The translations under genes were made by a program, and so were the position numbers. Positions 35,666 to 46,518 of a DNA stretch of 64,000 nt are shown here, in pieces (positions within the stretch are counted from its first letter, which is position 1; the number at the start of each line of letters is the position of its first letter). Source of the stretch: Byssochlamys sp. IMV 00236 (Eukaryota; Ascomycota; Eurotiomycetes; Eurotiales; Thermoascaceae); contig MSJH02000840.1 in assembly GCA_001931875.2 (NCBI GenBank), forward strand, positions 496,001-560,000, given 5' to 3'. A model generated the notes under the pieces. The model saw only the letters and a program-made list of their open reading frames with translations. It had not been told where the DNA came from and searched no databases.

Positions 35666-35728
35666 GGCCCGAGCCGCGGATCGAACGCGGGACCTCGCGC
35701 AATATAGCTAAGCAAAGGGTTGACCCTA
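35666..35728 (-). tRNA. 3' half of a tRNA gene, cut by the assembly gap
   Basis: On the minus strand the sequence shows a perfect T arm (stem CCGCG/CGCGG around TTCGATC, 35674-35690), a 7-nt 3' acceptor strand CTCGGGC, discriminator C, a 5-nt variable loop and the 3' strand of the anticodon stem (GCGCG). Just 3' of it is a T-rich Pol III-type terminator (minus strand of 35643-35660). The D arm, the 5' acceptor strand and the 5' anticodon strand are missing; the N run begins at 35729. The bases before the anticodon stem do not give a normal loop, so an intron may be present and the anticodon cannot be read. Confidence 0.6.
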
Positions 35729-35834
35729 NNNNNNNNNNNNNNNNNNNNNNNNNNNNNNNNNNNNNNNNNNNNNNNNNNNNNNNNNNNNNNNNNNNNNNNN
35801 NNNNNNNNNNNNNNNNNNNNNNNNNNNNNNNNNN
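35729..35834. other. Assembly gap (N)
   Basis: 106 unresolved bases; it truncates the tRNA on its left and is followed by a poly-A run on its right, suggesting a repeat or low-complexity break. Confidence 0.98.
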
Positions 35835-36817
35835 AAAAAAAAAAATTCGCATGCCTACTTTATAATTTGTCCAGGTCGGGAATATCCGATCTCGTGGCCT
35901 TCAGATACGGGAAATATCATACGTCATACTGAGTTATTCTGCTATCGATCGCGGAATTGGTATCCATGGGCCATTGACACGCGACCGCGTAGAGATAGCG
36001 CAGCTCGAGTCCAGGATCGCCTCTTCAGCATCTCCGTATCTAGATATATTGCTAATTCAGCAAGGGTGAAGTGTTGCCTGGAGCTGATATGGCTTAGCAG
36101 CACAACGTGGGCATGGACTGGTCCTGGGGCCGAAATTAGAGTATGGCATGCGGCGGGGAATTGCTCTAAGATTAGAAACGCTCAGGGCCGCGACTTTTAG
36201 TTATCTATACGGATTACGGATACGAAACAAGCTTTCCCCTCCAGCCTGATGAGACCGTGAGAGCCTGAGAGGCGAGATTGCGATGGACAGCGCGTAGAAG
36301 GATCGGCCTCTTAAAGCAGCAGATCAGGGAATAAAGCCGGCTCGAGTCGCCAGACTAGCCGTTGAACGCCTAGTCTTTGACCATCCCACGGACTCGCTAA
36401 CTTAACTTCACGTATTGTTTACGCAAAGGGTGTCATCTTCCGGGCAGTAATAATAATATCCTGTTTGGAGATGACGAGATGGACTTGAGGCGCAGAGCAC
36501 AACGAGAGAGACAACAACCAACAGGCGCCCAATAATCAGGGACAGAGCCAGCTGACTGTGGCACGGCTGCGGCGGTGCGCTGATGACGTCGGTTGGACAG
36601 AAAGCTATTTCCAATTCGCGTGAGTGAAAAAAGGGAACGGCTGAGCTTGCTGATCTCTGTTGCGCCCGTTATTTAAACGTACCGCTCCGCTCCAGCCCTG
36701 TTGCTCTCTCTCTCCACCACTCCTCCATCAACCAGCCGTCCGTATTATTGACAATCTCCATCGCCTGTCAGATCTCCAGACTCCAGTCCCTCTCAGACCT
36801 CATCACTCACCATCACC
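35835..36817. other. Intergenic and pmp3 promoter
   Basis: No ORF supported. A TATTTAAAC TATA-like element lies at about 36669-36677, followed by a CT-rich leader (36690-36815) before the pmp3 start. Confidence 0.5.
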
Positions 36818-37203
36818 ATGCCTTTCACTGCTTCGTAAGTACCACCGTGTCTTGTTTCTTCGCAGCTATGACTATCCACTGTTCACCGGGCGACCAGAGG
36901 GTGGTCTCGCCTTTTGGGGAACAGGAACGAGAGAATGGCATTGCGATAATCGTCAGAATGGCCCCGATACTAACATCGACCTGTTAGTGACATCTGCAAG
37001 ATCATTCTTGCCATCATCCTGCCTCCTTTGGGCGTCTTCCTGGAGCGCGGATGTGGTGCTGACCTGCTGATCAACATCTGTTTGACCATTCTGGGTTACA
37101 TTCCTGGTATCATTCACGCTCTGTACGTACATCTGAGGTCTTCAGACTCCCTTCATGACGATAGCTAACCTCGACGTCCAGATACATCATTCTCAAGTAC
37201 TAG
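36818..37203 (+). CDS. pmp3: Plasma membrane proteolipid 3 (PMP3/UPF0057 family)
   Basis: Small gene in three exons: 36818-36834, 36988-37122 and 37182-37203, with GTAAGT/TAG and GTACGT/CAG borders; 57 aa in total. Spliced protein: MPFTAS, then DICKIILAIILPPLGVFLE, a loop with ERGCGADLLINICLTILGY and the C-terminal IPGIIHALYIILKY. This is the full PMP3 signature (two hydrophobic helices, the ILPPLGV and GYIPGIIHA motifs). The family is a tiny plasma-membrane proteolipid that affects membrane potential and salt and cation tolerance, often stress-induced. The CT-rich leader and TATA-like element upstream suggest strong expression. All exons are too short for ordinary ORF finding. Confidence 0.95.
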
Positions 37204-38644
37204 ACGTGCGACCAGCTTCGCCCTCAGGAAACAACTTCTTCCTACTGCGCTGTTTCACAGCTCCGGCCGGAATTGGAGGTTGCGGGTGCTATTTGTTGCG
37301 CCCGGTCGGTCATGGTCAGCAACAATGCTTCCGACGCTTTCCGGTCTCGACTAGCGGACGCCTCCGTCGCTTGGCGACGCTACCGCCGGTCGCCTCCCTT
37401 ACGTCGACTCCGTATTTAATGGTCCTGAATTCTTGCTTCTTCCGCGTTTGATGATACCAGTCGGTTTGTAATGTTCGCAGGGTTTTCGTCGGTCCGCTTG
37501 TCGCCAGTTTCTACGAGCGATGCACGAGCCGACGTCGGTTTTAAAACTCCCATGTATTTAGACATGAAGATTAATGCTATACATTAATTGATGTGAAATC
37601 AGCCTTGGCCCCCAACTGCCAAATCAGGCGGTAATTACGATGTTCTACGTTCAGTAGTATCTAGTACCACTCTAGCAATGTAACTCACGCAGATCTGAGT
37701 CGGGGCCGGATTGGGGTATGTATGTCCAAGCCCCTGGACGATCACTGGACGGTTGGGGGCCGCTGAGCCTTAGCGACCGGTAAGTTGTACAGTGCAACAG
37801 TGCAGATACGAAGCGCATGCGTGTCAGTGAAGGCGCAGCGCTGAAAGTGCTCTATGAGGTTGCCTGTACTCCGTACATCCTTCATTACAAATAGCGCCAC
37901 CAGCGCTATCCAAAAGGCCGTTGCAGAGCGCTTGGAGAGCGAATGTACACCAATGTCCCAGAGCTCGAGACCAGTCACCTGACCAGGCGTCATCCGTGAG
38001 CTCTGGCCAACCAGCGTCGAGGATTCCATCACAGTGTAAACGCCCACACGGCGCGTATCCTGAACTCTCGCGCTCATCCTCAACCAACGGATTGCTACAG
38101 ACCATCGACACGGCCCTATCGGTCTTTCCTGTCCTTTGGAGCCTGAGGTCTTCCTGTTTCATGATGCCACCAGGGCGCGTACAGAATATCCAGTGTCCTG
38201 TCGTCTTTGCAGGCTTCCTGCCCTGTATGCAAGGTGCCAATGGCTCCTTGTACCATAGAAACTCCTTCCTATGGCGCCGGTTTCAAGATGTCGAGATTCT
38301 CTCGACTTGGCTTTTCTTAATTGTTTCCTGATGTTCCTTAATATTTTGTTTCTTTCCACACTTGATAGACTCTCCAGCCAAATCAATCTATTCCTTTGTC
38401 TCCACGATATTATGATATGTCCTAGATTTCCGGGGCCTCAGGGAGCAGTGTGAATCGGTTTCTCCGTTTAGGAGGGCAGGATTCTTTCCTTCGAGGGCCG
38501 TAAGGCGTTGCATGTCTAGAATCAGCGGCCACTGGGAAGTCCTCTCGCAGGAGCAGCTATACTCCCGACTATTTTTCCTGGTTGGTTCAAGAGATTACAA
38601 TGTAATTTGAGCTAGCCTAACATGATTCATAGGACTCGCACAGT
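37204..38644. other. Intergenic
   Basis: GC-richer than most spacers, with overlapping open frames on the minus strand (37742-38386) but no recognisable protein domain and no consistent splice structure. Probably UTR plus promoter. Confidence 0.5.
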
Positions 38645-40732
38645 ATGCCTTCTCTTTTCAGTGTATCGCTCCTGATCCTTTCCACATCGTTGATCTCATC
38701 ATGTCTGGCTCAACGGCCTTTGACGTCGCGGGGTATGGTGCCTCTGAGCGACGAGATCCCCAGCTGCGCTCAGTGCTGCGTACACGATTTTATACACTCA
38801 CAGTATCCGCGTATGGCATGCTCTAATCTGACGGATGGCGATTGTCTCTGCAGAACAAACTCGACAAGCGGATTCACTCTCGGGGAAGCGGCACTACGCT
38901 GCACAATTGCATCCTGTCCCCAAGACGTCATCTCGGGAACCAAGGCCCTCTATATCTGCGATTCAGTACCTGGGGCTCTTCGTGAAACTCACAGTGTGAT
39001 CACGGCGACCATTATTGCAACGAAGACGTCTTTGGGTACGCCGACTCCAAGCTCGCGGCGGTGTCCGCTGCCTACTGCTTCTGCGCCGTCTTCAACCATG
39101 AGCACAACGGGTTTAGCTACAAGCTTTCGTGCGACCTCAACCATGTTTACGACCACCACTACCACGCCCACTGTCAATTCTCGGAGTTCAGTCACATTGG
39201 CAGCCTCCGCTTCGTCAAACTCGGCTTCTGCAAGCCCCAGCCACCTCAGTAAACCTGCCGTTATTGGAATCTCTGTCGCCGCGGGCGTCTCTGGCCTGGC
39301 CCTTGTCAGTATTGCTATATTTTTCTGTATCAGGAAGATAAAGCAGCGACGAAGAGATTCTGACGGGTTTGAAATTGGCGGTGCGATGGCTGAGCCTCCG
39401 GAATTTTTGTATGCATCAATGAGGAACTCTGGTCTGGGCCAAGGTCGATACCCCAAGCCTGATGGAGGCACCGTAGGACCACAACCACAACCACAGCTAG
39501 GATCGCCATTTCAACCAGCGTCCCGTGGCCCTTTGGTGGTCGTGACCACGCCAACCGTGTGTTCGATGGCGCCAGGAGGGTTGCAGAACGTTGGCATGGC
39601 AATCTCTCCAGCCACTGACAATGGCGACTCCCCAATGAGCCAGGTGTCCCGGCGTACGCTGTCGCAACTGCTACCCGACAAACCTGATTACACCCTTGAT
39701 CCAGGACAGCCGAATACACGCCAAAATGGAGTCAGGCCCGAGAGCAATGCAACGGTGTTTGAAGAGGATGTGGAGCGATCAAAACGCTCGAGTGGTTGGC
39801 CCATGCCAGCAGGTAGCACTGCGCGTAACAGATTCTCCGGCACAATGCCTTTCCACCCAGACTCCATTCGAGGACATGCGTTGAGACTTCAAGCTGATCC
39901 ACGTGCTCTGATGTACGCTAAGGAGAGACAGCAGAATGGCTTGCCAGCCGTGAGGAGGGTCATTCAGCGGAACCCTGTTGTGTACCGGACATCAAGTCAA
40001 CTGTTGAAGCCAACTGGCGATGGTATGTCGCAGAGTCAGCCAGGACCGATCGTGCAACGGCATGTTTCAAAAACCGGCAGTATCCATTCTGACGGACAAT
40101 GGCGCGGCTCACGACGATGGTCTCGTCCTCCATCATGCACAGCCTCCAGCAGACGCTGTTCGGAATGTTCCGAGACGAGTTTCGAGGACGAGGAGGTGCC
40201 TTCAAGTTCCAGCCTCACGGTCCCAAAGCAGCAGCTTACTCCTGTTGAGGAAGTGGCTTCTTCATTTAGCACTCCCGAGAAGCAAAAGCAAAGGTCGCCC
40301 GTAGCCACGGGTTCGCCAGAGAGATATTTTCCGGCCAGACGAGATGTGCCCCCACCTGCAGAGCCGATTGCTCAGCAGCTGGACGGCGTGCCTGTGTACG
40401 GAAATCAGTCATCAGGTCGAGAATGGTGTGTCTCTGAATCAACATCTCACATGGACCATCCACATTCTGGATTCCTACTCCAGCCTGGTAACCACCCTCG
40501 AACAGAGAGGCCTGGAACAAACCACGAGCGCTGGAACGCCAATACCGAAAACAAATCAAGCGGCACCAGTTCCACAACAAATATGGAATCAAAATCCGGA
40601 GAGCAGGACCTCTCCCGGGGATACAGGGCTCCACGCGCACCCTCCAACGTACAGGGTATCAGAGGACCGCAAATGATACGGAACCTCACGCCATCAAGAC
40701 ACGGTTCTCATCTGATTCTCAGTGTCGATTGA
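38645..40732 (+). CDS. CFEM-domain single-pass membrane protein
   Basis: Intronless, 695 aa. A signal peptide (residues 1-22, cleavage after LAQ or CLA) leads to a CFEM-type Cys-rich domain: PSCAQCC (Cys41-45), then MAC, DGDCLC, RC, SC and YIC, within residues 39-107. A Ser/Thr-rich, probably O-glycosylated stalk follows, then one transmembrane helix (about 205-228, AVIGISVAAGVSGLALV) with a basic stop-transfer RKIKQRRR. The cytoplasmic part of some 460 residues is Pro/Ser/Gln-rich and disordered. CFEM proteins take part in haem/iron acquisition, wall structure or sensing; the long tail here suits a sensor or receptor-like role (inference). Confidence 0.88.
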   Translation: MPSLFSVSLLILSTSLISSCLAQRPLTSRGMVPLSDEIPSCAQCCVHDFIHSQYPRMACSNLTDGDCLCRTNSTSGFTLGEAALRCTIASCPQDVISGTKALYICDSVPGALRETHSVITATIIATKTSLGTPTPSSRRCPLPTASAPSSTMSTTGLATSFRATSTMFTTTTTTPTVNSRSSVTLAASASSNSASASPSHLSKPAVIGISVAAGVSGLALVSIAIFFCIRKIKQRRRDSDGFEIGGAMAEPPEFLYASMRNSGLGQGRYPKPDGGTVGPQPQPQLGSPFQPASRGPLVVVTTPTVCSMAPGGLQNVGMAISPATDNGDSPMSQVSRRTLSQLLPDKPDYTLDPGQPNTRQNGVRPESNATVFEEDVERSKRSSGWPMPAGSTARNRFSGTMPFHPDSIRGHALRLQADPRALMYAKERQQNGLPAVRRVIQRNPVVYRTSSQLLKPTGDGMSQSQPGPIVQRHVSKTGSIHSDGQWRGSRRWSRPPSCTASSRRCSECSETSFEDEEVPSSSSLTVPKQQLTPVEEVASSFSTPEKQKQRSPVATGSPERYFPARRDVPPPAEPIAQQLDGVPVYGNQSSGREWCVSESTSHMDHPHSGFLLQPGNHPRTERPGTNHERWNANTENKSSGTSSTTNMESKSGEQDLSRGYRAPRAPSNVQGIRGPQMIRNLTPSRHGSHLILSVD

Positions 40733-41545
40733 GGTGCCGCCCGACACTTACCATCACGAGACTTACCGTCTACTTGTAAAATTACCCCGGAATATCCTCG
40801 TTGATACCCCAACAATATTTTCATATATTCAAATCATCTCCTGACAAAATAGACCATGTGTCAGTCACCACATCTATTCTACTCCAGCACGCACGACTGG
40901 AACTATTACGTTCATATATACCATTGTTTTATTACCATTTTTTTTTCTTTCCTTTCGCACACTATCTCGCCTGGTTATATCTACCTTTCATTCACTTCAC
41001 TTCATTGAACCACTTGGGTGGTATTAGCTTAGCATGATATGCTCGACTTTTCATTCATTTTTGTATGTATGTACCAGATCTTTACCTGACGCAGGCATGA
41101 GATTCGACTGGACTAAATACGCAACGAGTGTATGTATATATATATATTATCAGAACAGACAATTGGTCGTGTATTCTATAATTTTCATGGGCTGGAATTG
41201 ATACAGATATAGCCTATTTCAACTATTCTACATCCTCTTATGGGACAACACCCTGATCGTGATGTTACGTCTGTATACAAGGAGAACCTGTTTAGAAGGA
41301 ACAATTCAACATAAGTGCCTATTCCTGCATTGACACATAGCTAAGCCATGCTTCCTATAGCATATACAAATATTGTGCAGGCTGGGCCGTCATAGAAGCG
41401 GGATCTCTAGGCCATGCTGAAAACTCGATACATCATACATTCTGCTGAGCCTTGACACACTCTCCACGAGTACAGATATATCGCAGCAGTAAACATCAGT
41501 TGCTCTGCGTCTATAACGCACGATCCCTCCACTCATCCTTCCCAT
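40733..41545. other. Convergent intergenic region
   Basis: 3' UTR space between the CFEM gene and the zinc-knuckle gene. Contains a short TA repeat (41132-41148). No gene seen. Confidence 0.6.
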
Positions 41546-42342
41546 CTACTCCTTTACCTCCTTTTTGATCTCTACCACTTCTTCATCCACTTTTCCACCC
41601 TCCTGCTTGACCTCAACGGCATCGTCCTCACGTTCCCTACATCTATTACGCCTCTTCTTCTTCCCATCACGACGCTGTTCCCTTCTAGCGTCGAAACCGT
41701 AGTGGCAAGAGCTGGACATCCCAGAGACATTCACCACCCCACCAGCAGTACCTCCTGGACAATACACCCGTGAATGCCCACTGACCCGACAACGAGAACA
41801 AAACGCTCTACAACTCCCACGATGTATCTTTCCACATCCAGCACAGAGAGGTCGAGAGTAGTAGTCTATATTCCCCCGTGAGAAGCGACTCATAACCCGC
41901 TGAGAGTCTGAAAAATAGTCAGAGTTAGAAAGTAGTAAGTAGTTAAGTACTTCCTGGTGGGAAAGATACTAACTAACATCGAATATCCCTCTGCGCTTGC
42001 GCTAAATCCATCTGTGCCTGTCTGAGATGTCTAGGAACTTCGTTGAGAGCGTCACATGTATCAGTGAGATCTCTCTGCGCGGATTCAAGATCTGTATGTA
42101 TAGTCGCGAGTTCGCTCGGGATGGAGCCATGGATATGATGATGATGATGATGATGGGATGAATCGATGATGATGGTGGTGTTGAAGAAGTGGTTGTGGAT
42201 GAATGTTGAGTGTCTGGGGGACAATGAAATGGTTAGTTTTGAGGGATTGTAGATGTGGTTTTTTGGATGGTGGTTTGAGTTTTCGTGTGGGTGGGTAGAT
42301 AGAAAAGGGAATTGCATACGTGACTATTTGAGGTTCGGTCAT
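41546..42342 (-). CDS. His-rich, coiled-coil, zinc-knuckle protein
   Basis: Three exons on the minus strand: 42342-42320, 42213-41978 and 41907-41546; phases 2 and 1 fit exactly; 206 aa. The order is: a short start (MTEPQIVT), a seven-His run (from CAT repeats), a helix rich in Gln/Leu/Asp (LESAQRDLTD, RQAQMDLAQAQRD) that is coiled-coil-like, then a zinc region CAGCGKIHRGSC followed directly by CSRCRVSGHSRVYC (C-x2-C-x4-H-x4-C, a CCHC knuckle), and a Lys/Glu-rich tail. CCHC knuckles bind nucleic acid. No retrotransposon pol or gag partner lies nearby, so this seems a host gene. I do not recognise the family. Confidence 0.75.
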
Positions 42343-42688
42343 GGAGGAGTGCGAAATAGTGAAGAGGAGTTGAAAGTGGCTTGTGGGAAGGGGTTGAGAT
42401 GGAAAAGTTAGAGGTTAAGATGGGGGAAAGTTGTATAGTGTAGTATTGAGGGTGGTGCATCTGTCTTATCGTGGTGTGAGGTTCTCAGGAATGATCCTGC
42501 TGTGCTGTGTTGTGTTGTGTTCCTTCCTGGATTGGCAGGTGGCAGTGGATTAACAATCCTTATGATGATAAAGATGAAGATACGCCCCTGATTTCTGAAA
42601 GAAATAGATAGAAGCGTGGTTTCAATTTCAGCTTTGCATGTCACTATAAACAGAAAATGATATATACACAATTCAAGTTCCCTGGGGA

Positions 42689-42716
42689 TCTTCTTCTTCT
42701 TCTTCTTCTTCTTCTT
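42689..42716. repeat. (CTT)n microsatellite
   Basis: Nine CTT units in a row, in the spacer between two minus-strand genes. Confidence 0.85.
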
Positions 42717-42858
42717 TATACAGTCTTATTCCAATTCAATACATAACTTATGTAATATGTAAAAATACTCTCTGGCCATTTATATCCCATAGAGTCTATT
42801 ACCCTATTTCTAAATATACCATCTATGCAGACAGTCCTTTGGAGAGAGAGAGAGACGG

Positions 42859-44207
42859 TCACAAATCCGCTTGCTCAGGAACAGGACTCTTTAGTTTTCC
42901 CGTCTCGAGAGCCGAACGGATGTTTTCGATGGCCCATTCTTCCATGGCGGTTTGTGTCTAATATGGGATGTTAGTGATTTATTCATATATAGATAGATAG
43001 ATAGATATCATCTCTCTCCAAGAGAGAAGAGAAGAGAAGAAATGCTCCCGGATTTAAAGGATTATGAAACTCACCTCCACAGTCCACGTGCCCATGTGCG
43101 GTACGAGCAGCACATTCGGATTCCGCAAGAGACCCGGATGAATCTTAGGCTCTTCCTCGAAGACGTCGAGACCGGCAGAAAACACCTTTCCGCTATCAAG
43201 AGCGTCGACCAGAGCGGCTTCGTCCATGACGGCGCCACGAGCAGTGTTCACCACCACGACGCCGTTCTTCATTTTTGCAAATTCCTCTTTTCCGATGATG
43301 TGGCGGGTGTTTTTCTATATGTATGTATATATATATTAGTTATCTGCATAATATAACACTGGAGGGATAGTTATATTGCACGAAATACTTACGTTCAACG
43401 GCAAATTCAAACTAATCACATCACTCGTAGCCAGCAACTCATCAAACGAGACATACTTGGCACCATCGGCCAACTCTTCGCTCAGTTCTCGACGATTATG
43501 ATAAATCACCTTCATGCCGAACGCCTCTGCTTTCCTCTTCAAGTTGCGTCCGATTCCGCCCATGCCTAGAATACCCAGCACTTTGCCCTCGGGATCGTGG
43601 CCCAGTGCGGGGGCGGGGACGCCGCGCCATTTTCCCTCCCGGAGGGCCTGCATGCCGGTGTTGAAGTTGCGCAGAGCACCGATGATCAAAAACATGTTTA
43701 CGTCGGCCGTGGCATCGTCGACGGCCGTGGGGACGTTGGATACTCTGATCGGGGGGTTTCGCGCGCTGCACGCATGTACGTCGACTTGGTCATAGCCGGC
43801 TCCTGGGAGTGAGGGTGTTAGCCATGTAGTGATTGATTTCATTCATATCGAAGCCTGAATGTGCAGACATACCACAATGAGCAAGATACGTCAATGACCT
43901 CGGTAGCACAGCGACCAATTCCTCATCGATAAGACCGGTAATGTCAACAGAGGGAAAAGTACGATACGCCGCAACGACACCGTCGAATTTTCCATCCTTG
44001 CATTCCTGGATGAATTCGGTGCGATTGGTCGCGGCCGGTTTGATCAGGTCAGCGATCTTGCCGAGTGAAGACCATGATTCGTGCGCGCTGAGCGGTTTGT
44101 CAGTTTCAATGATTCTGGTTGGATGATAGGAAAAAAAAAGGATCAGCGAAAGGATAGACATACTGGTCGATATCTCCTAGGAGGAGAACCTTGCCTCTGG
44201 TGGTCAT
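42859..44207 (-). CDS. D-isomer 2-hydroxyacid dehydrogenase (D-mandelate dehydrogenase-like)
   Basis: Five exons on the minus strand: 44207-44164, 44114-43873, 43802-43393, 43314-43075 and 42957-42859; the phases agree at all four introns and yield 344 aa. The start KVLLLGDID and the AHCGAGYDQVDV segment fit the D-mandelate dehydrogenase-like fungal branch. NAD-binding Rossmann motif GILGMGGIGRN; catalytic Arg in NTARGAVMDE, Glu in DVFEEEP and His in VPHMGT. It should reduce 2-keto acids (or glyoxylate/hydroxypyruvate) to D-2-hydroxyacids with NAD(P)H in the cytosol. The exact substrate is not readable. An ATG at 44207 lies just after the family's expected N-terminal boundary. Confidence 0.93.
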
Positions 44208-44903
44208 GATATAGTCTAGTAGGTGTCAATCGCGTGGGTTGAGATTCAAGCTGCGCAGAAGAATTCAATAGATCGGAATATACATCATCAAAATGAAATA
44301 GTTCTCTATACAGTATGGACTCGATAACAAATATAATATTTGGGGTTCATCAAACTCTCAAAGCAACCGTACTCACTCACCTGCGATACTCTCCCCACAA
44401 ACGAAACGAAAGACAAAAGAACCTCCCTAAGATCTCGAGGAAATCAAGCCTGATAAAAAAAAGCAGCGCAGTTATGTATTTATCAATATACAGAATGGCA
44501 AGAATGCGAGTTGAGAGAAGAAGAGAGAAAATAAACCGTTGGTATGATTAAACATGGTTTCCCGCGGGGAAAAAGAGCCACCCCCACCATTGCTGGATAA
44601 ATGAGGGGCTTCGGACTATTCTCCGCTCCAGAACTAGATGGATCTACATGCTTAGTACATGCGATCTCCAGCCATACTGTTGATTGAAAAATATTTACCC
44701 AATAGATAATATTCCATATTCACATCTTCTATTCAGCACAAGTATAATATTACCTGTGCTTGATATACTCAATAGAACCGGAGAGATGGTAAATAAGTGA
44801 TATATTCCTTTTATTCAAAAAATATCAATACCATATCCACCAATTGACAATCCAACACCACAAGCCCAATCCAATCCAAAACGAAATACAAACAAAAAAC
44901 TAG
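44208..44903. other. Intergenic
   Basis: Promoter of the dehydrogenase and 3' UTR of the rhomboid-like gene. No gene seen. Confidence 0.6.
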
Positions 44904-45932
44904 TTAAAACGCCCTCCTGAACCTCTCCAACAACCCCCCCTGCGCCGGTCCAGCGCCATTATTCCTCCCCCTCTCCCCAGCATCAACACCACTACTCGTC
45001 GACGCCGCCGCCGCAGCAGCAGCCCGACTCTCGTCCTCCAACCGCCTTCTCAGATCCTCATACCTCTCCGCATCAGAACTACCATTATTTCCTGACGACT
45101 GCGTCCTACGCACCTCCTTCTCCCCGACCATCCACGCGGGCACTCTCCATCCTTTGCTCCCGAAAGGCAGGATCTCCACGCGCCACGCGACCCCAACGCA
45201 CCACCCGACTAGGGCGGGGAGGATGGAGAAGGGGAATTGCGATAGGGCCAGTTGGGCCGCGAGGAGGTAGGTGGTTGATTTGTCGGAGAAGAGGATCGTT
45301 AGGGACTTTTTGGCTGGAGTAGCTGCTGCTGCTGCTGCTGGGGCTGCAGGAGAGGATGATGCGGAAGAGGTAGAAGAGGACTGGGTAGAGGTAGTGGATG
45401 TGGAAATGCGGTATTTGAAAGTATGCGGGATGATGGCGTGGAATTGGGCCAGGAGGGCGAATATCGTCGCTGTCAGGCCGGAGGGGAGGTAATTGATCGT
45501 TCCTAGCGAAAGGGGTCGGATGACAAGTGCCAGAAGTAGTGGCGTGAGAATGGTCGTGTATGGAAGAGTTGTAAGGATAAATGTCTGCAGCGGGTCGAAA
45601 ACATCAGTCATCTTTAACAAAGACAAGAACACATCCTCAACAGACACGGAAGACAAAAAACATACCGCAACCTTCCTCCTCCCCCACACCCTCTCAATCA
45701 CACGTAAATGATAAACCAACATCGCCGCAAACAGCGTCTCCGTCGAGTTCGCATACCCAGCCACCTGCCAGACAAACACGCGCCAGAGCTGGCCATATCC
45801 CCAGAGATGCGGCACGACCTGGATATGAGCGAGATGTTTAGAATCGAAGAGCGCGAGCGCGATCGACGACACCACCACGTAGATCAGGAGAGATTTCGAT
45901 ACGGACGCGTTGGTGAAGCCGGAGGAGAGCAT
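44904..45932 (-). CDS. UBAC2/Dsc2-type rhomboid-like ER membrane protein
   Basis: Two exons, 45932-45666 and 45584-44904; the 81-nt intron (GTATGT/CTGCAG) is a multiple of three and would read through. 315 aa. Hydrophobic segments start at [29 protein letters not shown] and [12 protein letters not shown], then [20 protein letters not shown] and [21 protein letters not shown]. The motif order ([23 protein letters not shown], then WRVPAWM) fits UBAC2/Dsc2 pseudorhomboids. In fission yeast and Aspergillus, Dsc2 is part of the Golgi Dsc E3 ligase that processes SREBP under low oxygen. Rhomboid catalytic Ser/His are not apparent. The usual C-terminal UBA domain is absent: the tail is Ala/Ser-rich and charged. 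Confidence 0.82.
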   Translation of the reverse strand: MLSSGFTNASVSKSLLIYVVVSSIALALFDSKHLAHIQVVPHLWGYGQLWRVFVWQVAGYANSTETLFAAMLVYHLRVIERVWGRRKVAVCFLSSVSVEDVFLSLLKMTDVFDPLQTFILTTLPYTTILTPLLLALVIRPLSLGTINYLPSGLTATIFALLAQFHAIIPHTFKYRISTSTTSTQSSSTSSASSSPAAPAAAAAATPAKKSLTILFSDKSTTYLLAAQLALSQFPFSILPALVGWCVGVAWRVEILPFGSKGWRVPAWMVGEKEVRRTQSSGNNGSSDAERYEDLRRRLEDESRAAAAAAASTSSGVDAGERGRNNGAGPAQGGLLERFRRAF

Positions 45933-46518
45933 GGTTGCGTTTCAATCTCTGGGGATGAGGTAGTTGATTTGATTGATTGGATGGGCAGTGACCTCCGGCG
46001 AAGAGAGGTAGGGATAGAAGAGACGAATATCTTCTCGTAAGAGCTAAATGTATATTATAGGAAATATCATAAGTAGAATTGCCGTGGCAGAAGACATAAA
46101 GATATCGCAATGCTGCAGTCTAGCGTGCTGTAGTCTAGGAACCCCCGAGCTTGAGCTTGAGCTTCCTGCTGAGGGGAACGTCAGAGGCCGAGTTGGAGTT
46201 CAACACGTTGCGCTAGTGACGCGGGCCGAGGTCCGTGGCTGGGATTGTCTATATTCGGCATGCCGAGATGGTCCCTGCAGTGGTTTAGAACAGAGTTACT
46301 TATTACTTGCTTGGACTGTGACGTAGATAGTGGCATAGATTAATCAATTATACTAAGCTAGTAAGCTCATTTTCTTCCATAGGATTCATGTTCATGATAG
46401 ATCTATAATACAATGTATAAGTCGAAAAAAACAACAGGACCAAAATCCCTAAAACTCCTCTTGATGCAAATTTTTGTGACAGGGTCATTACAAGAAAAAG
46501 AAAAAGAAAAAGAAAGCA
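45933..46518. other. Intergenic
   Basis: Promoter of the rhomboid-like gene and 3' UTR of tfb1. A short GAGCTT-type tandem (46150-46164) is the only notable feature. Confidence 0.6.

Noticed and set aside
37742..38386. Overlapping minus-strand open frames before the CFEM gene
   Set aside because: One has a hydrophobic stretch (FWIALVALFVMKDV) but no splice sites or motifs consistently join them; not called.
41546..42342. Zinc-knuckle gene as a retrotransposon gag
   Set aside because: No reverse transcriptase, integrase or terminal repeats nearby, and the gene has clean spliceosomal introns.
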